Position numbers and translations under genes: made by a program. DNA of 54,830 nucleotides from an uncultured Dechloromonas sp. (GTDB lineage Bacteria; Pseudomonadota; Gammaproteobacteria; Burkholderiales; Rhodocyclaceae): NCBI RefSeq assembly GCF_945957265.1, contig NZ_CAMFKO010000028.1:1-54830 (forward strand), read 5' to 3'. The notes under the pieces are model-generated. The model saw nothing but the letters and a program-made list of their open reading frames with translations, was not told the DNA's origin and made no database searches. Positions 53,033-54,830 of the stretch are shown one piece after another; within the stretch, counting starts at the first letter, position 1, and each line of letters begins with the position of its first letter.

Positions 53033-54504
53033 CGACCTTCCTTGATCAGGCGGCCGGCGGCCGACTGGATCGGCCGGGCATTGTTCCTGTACAGGCGGCT
53101 GAAGATGTTGATCTGCTCCGGCGATACCTGCATCGGCTGCTTCATGACCAGCCACAGCACGCCTTCTGAACAGGGCGGCGTGGTCAGCGAACCCATGTAG
53201 GTGTAGTAGTTGCGCGATGTCGGCAGCAGGGTATTGAGGTCGACCAGCGTGCTCGGCGGCGCGACCGGGGAGTTCTTCTCCAGCGGCATGTTGTTCCACA
53301 GCGTCTGGATGAAGGGATTCTCGGTGCCACGCTCGAGCAGGATGGCGACGACGGCCAGTTGCCCGTCGTCGGCCTTGTGCACCAGGTGGACGACCATGTC
53401 GAAGCGCTGGCCGTTCACTTTTTCCTCGGAGGGCCGGTGGAAGTGGAACTGGACCAGTTCGTAGGTCTTGCCGGTCAGCGAGATCGAGCCTTCGCCGACC
53501 TGGACCTGCACCGTGTGCCCGTTGTCGACGATGCGGAAGGTGGAGGGCTGGTACTTGAACTTGATCGGCTCGACGTCGACCTTGATGCCATCCTTGATGT
53601 CGATGGGCGACTGGCGTTCGCCGGTGGCGCACAGCTTGTTTTGCGGGTCCAGCCTGCCCCAGTTTTCAGGGCCGCCCGGGCCTTCGTAGTCCCAGTGGAT
53701 GTGGGCATGCTGCACGGCCGGCTCGCTGCGCGCGAGTTCCAGCATGTAGCCCTCGGATCTGGCGGCCTTTCTCGGTTTGGCGGCAGGCGCCGGCGGGGTG
53801 TGGACGACGATGGTCTGCGCCTTGGGTGCCGCGGCGACGGGAGCCGGGGCGGGCGGCTTGGCGGCCGGCGGCGGAGGCGGGGTTTCCCTGGCGGCCTCCT
53901 TCTGGGGCTCGCGCGAGGCTTCGAGCGCCGCTTTCAGGTTGGGGCGAATCGACGGAATGGCCGAATGCTCGGCTTCCTTGGCCGGCGTATCGGCGGTCTT
54001 GATGGGGGTGGGCTTTTCGGCCTTGGCCATTTCCTTCTTGAGCACCGCCTCGTTGGCGGCCTTCAGTTCGGCGCCGGCTTCATTTGCCTTCTTGGCGACG
54101 TCGGCGGGGGCGTCCTTCGGCGGGCGGCACACTTCGCGCAGCACCTTGTCGTCCAGCGTGCCGGAGCGGACGGGCAGCTCGACGCCCTTGATGTCTTCCT
54201 CGCGGATGATGTCGGATTCGTTCTTCTTGAAAATGCGCTTGATGGTGTTGGCGTTGCGCGTACCGCAGTCGTAGCGGGTGATCGCTTCGATGACGCGATA
54301 GCCGGCGCCGGACTTGGCGTCGATCAGTTCCTTCTCGAGGACGACGCGGCCCTGGGCTTGAACCGCGTTGCCATCGCGTTTCAGGCTGGTCCGGTCGAGT
54401 TCGATGCGCTTGCCGGGTTCGGACGAAATGACCTGCCATGTCGGCGCAGCCGACACGCTCCAGGGCAGGGGGGCCAGCAGGCTGGCAATGATCAGGTAGC
54501 GCAT
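53029..54504 (-). CDS. Alpha-carbonic anhydrase with N-terminal adhesin-E-like domain
   Basis: A 491-aa exported protein. After a signal peptide (IIASLLAPLPWSVSA), residues about 20-130 resemble the surface-adhesin-E-like domain (WQVISSEPGKRIELDRTSLK, TRYDCGTRNANTIKRIF). A Lys/Ala and then Pro/Ala-rich linker follows (about 130-245). The C-terminal half is an alpha-carbonic anhydrase with zinc ligands in QFHFHRPSE and MVVHLVH and the SLTTPPCSEGVLW motif. It would interconvert CO2 and bicarbonate in the periplasm. The fusion is unusual. The adhesin-like label is by recall and less certain. Confidence 0.87.
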   Translation of the reverse strand: MRYLIIASLLAPLPWSVSAAPTWQVISSEPGKRIELDRTSLKRDGNAVQAQGRVVLEKELIDAKSGAGYRVIEAITRYDCGTRNANTIKRIFKKNESDIIREEDIKGVELPVRSGTLDDKVLREVCRPPKDAPADVAKKANEAGAELKAANEAVLKKEMAKAEKPTPIKTADTPAKEAEHSAIPSIRPNLKAALEASREPQKEAARETPPPPPAAKPPAPAPVAAAPKAQTIVVHTPPAPAAKPRKAARSEGYMLELARSEPAVQHAHIHWDYEGPGGPENWGRLDPQNKLCATGERQSPIDIKDGIKVDVEPIKFKYQPSTFRIVDNGHTVQVQVGEGSISLTGKTYELVQFHFHRPSEEKVNGQRFDMVVHLVHKADDGQLAVVAILLERGTENPFIQTLWNNMPLEKNSPVAPPSTLVDLNTLLPTSRNYYTYMGSLTTPPCSEGVLWLVMKQPMQVSPEQINIFSRLYRNNARPIQSAAGRLIKEGR

Positions 54505-54631
54505 CTTGATTCCCTTGGTTTTTCTTTAGATTCCGCGTCTTGTCGGAGATATTTCGGCTGATTTCTGAAAATCTTGAGCGGAATTTGTCGTTCCTTGCAT
54601 TTTGCCTGTATTTCCAGTAACTTGCAGCCCA

Positions 54632-54716
54632 CTCGTTAGGGGTGCCGGCGGACACGCGGGCTGAGAAATACCCTTCGAACCTGACCGGGTCATGCCGTCG
54701 TAGGGAAACGAACGCT
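54632..54716 (+). ncRNA. TPP riboswitch (THI element)
   Basis: The conserved core is present: GGGGTGCC, GCTGAGAAATACCC, GAACCTGACCGGGTCATGCCG and CGTAGGGAA. It lies about 60 bp upstream of thiC, whose expression it would shut down when thiamin pyrophosphate is bound. Boundaries are approximate. Confidence 0.95.
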
Positions 54717-54777
54717 GCGGTGGAACCAGCGCGCTCCTTGCCCGTCTTACCTGGCTGTATTCACGCACGGAGCCTCC

Positions 54778-54830
54778 ATGAACGCCAAAGACACCTTCCT
54801 CGCCGCCAACGCCCACGTCGACGAGGCCGC
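54778..54830 (+). CDS. thiC: Start of phosphomethylpyrimidine synthase ThiC (partial)
   Basis: The first 17 codons (MNAKDTFLAANAHVDEA) fit the ThiC N-terminus. The reading frame runs off the window end. GGAG lies 7 nt before the ATG. ThiC makes the pyrimidine part of thiamin, consistent with the TPP riboswitch just upstream. Confidence 0.85.
   Translation, partial: MNAKDTFLAANAHVDEA

Overview
The window reads as chromosomal DNA of a high-GC betaproteobacterium, most likely a member of the Rhodocyclales related to Dechloromonas or Azonexus. This is an inference from gene content: an aerobic-type HypX, a HoxA/HoxBC hydrogen-sensing system, a Hyb-type uptake hydrogenase, a Mpl/WaaA/WaaC envelope set and a betaproteobacterial housekeeping order. 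No RNA genes or CRISPR arrays were seen. Almost all DNA is coding. The only gene-free stretch above 300 bp is 16204-16833, which is filled by a modular palindromic repeat.

Bases 1-23847 form a [NiFe]-hydrogenase supercluster. It opens with hupJ and hupK-like assembly genes, probably the tail of another hydrogenase operon lying upstream. Then come hypA-hypB-hypF, a two-gene insert (periplasmic binding protein plus CHASE-GGDEF diguanylate cyclase), and the structural operon hybO-hybA-hybB-hybC behind a sigma-54 promoter. Downstream are the protease hybD, a HoxL/HupF-type chaperone, a second HybE-family protein, hypC, hypD, the palindromic element, hypE, and finally hypX-hoxA-hoxB-hoxC, each joined by 4-nt overlaps. 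HoxB and HoxC form the cytoplasmic H2 sensor and HoxA is the sigma-54 activator. The kinase partner HoxJ lies 3.6 kb away.

Bases 23928-31809 hold a J-like membrane protein, a lipoprotein, a minus-strand trio (MIP18-like, NnrS-like, hemerythrin), and a nickel module: nikR overlapping hoxJ, a NiCoT permease and a TonB-dependent receptor. The permease promoter combines a sigma-54 -24/-12 element with an overlapping NikR-like inverted repeat. This suggests that H2 (via HoxJ/HoxA) and nickel (via NikR) jointly control nickel import for hydrogenase.

Bases 31937-54830 are mainly housekeeping: maeB, mpl, aroQ, accB-accC-prmA-DUF3426, a PfkB kinase, ornithine-lipid genes (olsB plus an acyltransferase), apaH, glmS, a nucleotide-sugar epimerase, LPS core genes (glycosyltransferase, waaC, waaA), a TolC-type efflux protein with rhodanese and pcm-like genes, a TetR regulator with its own operator, a fused alpha-carbonic anhydrase, and the start of thiC behind a TPP riboswitch. 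The most notable regulatory structure here is a pair of mutually exclusive hairpins covering the olsB ribosome-binding site.
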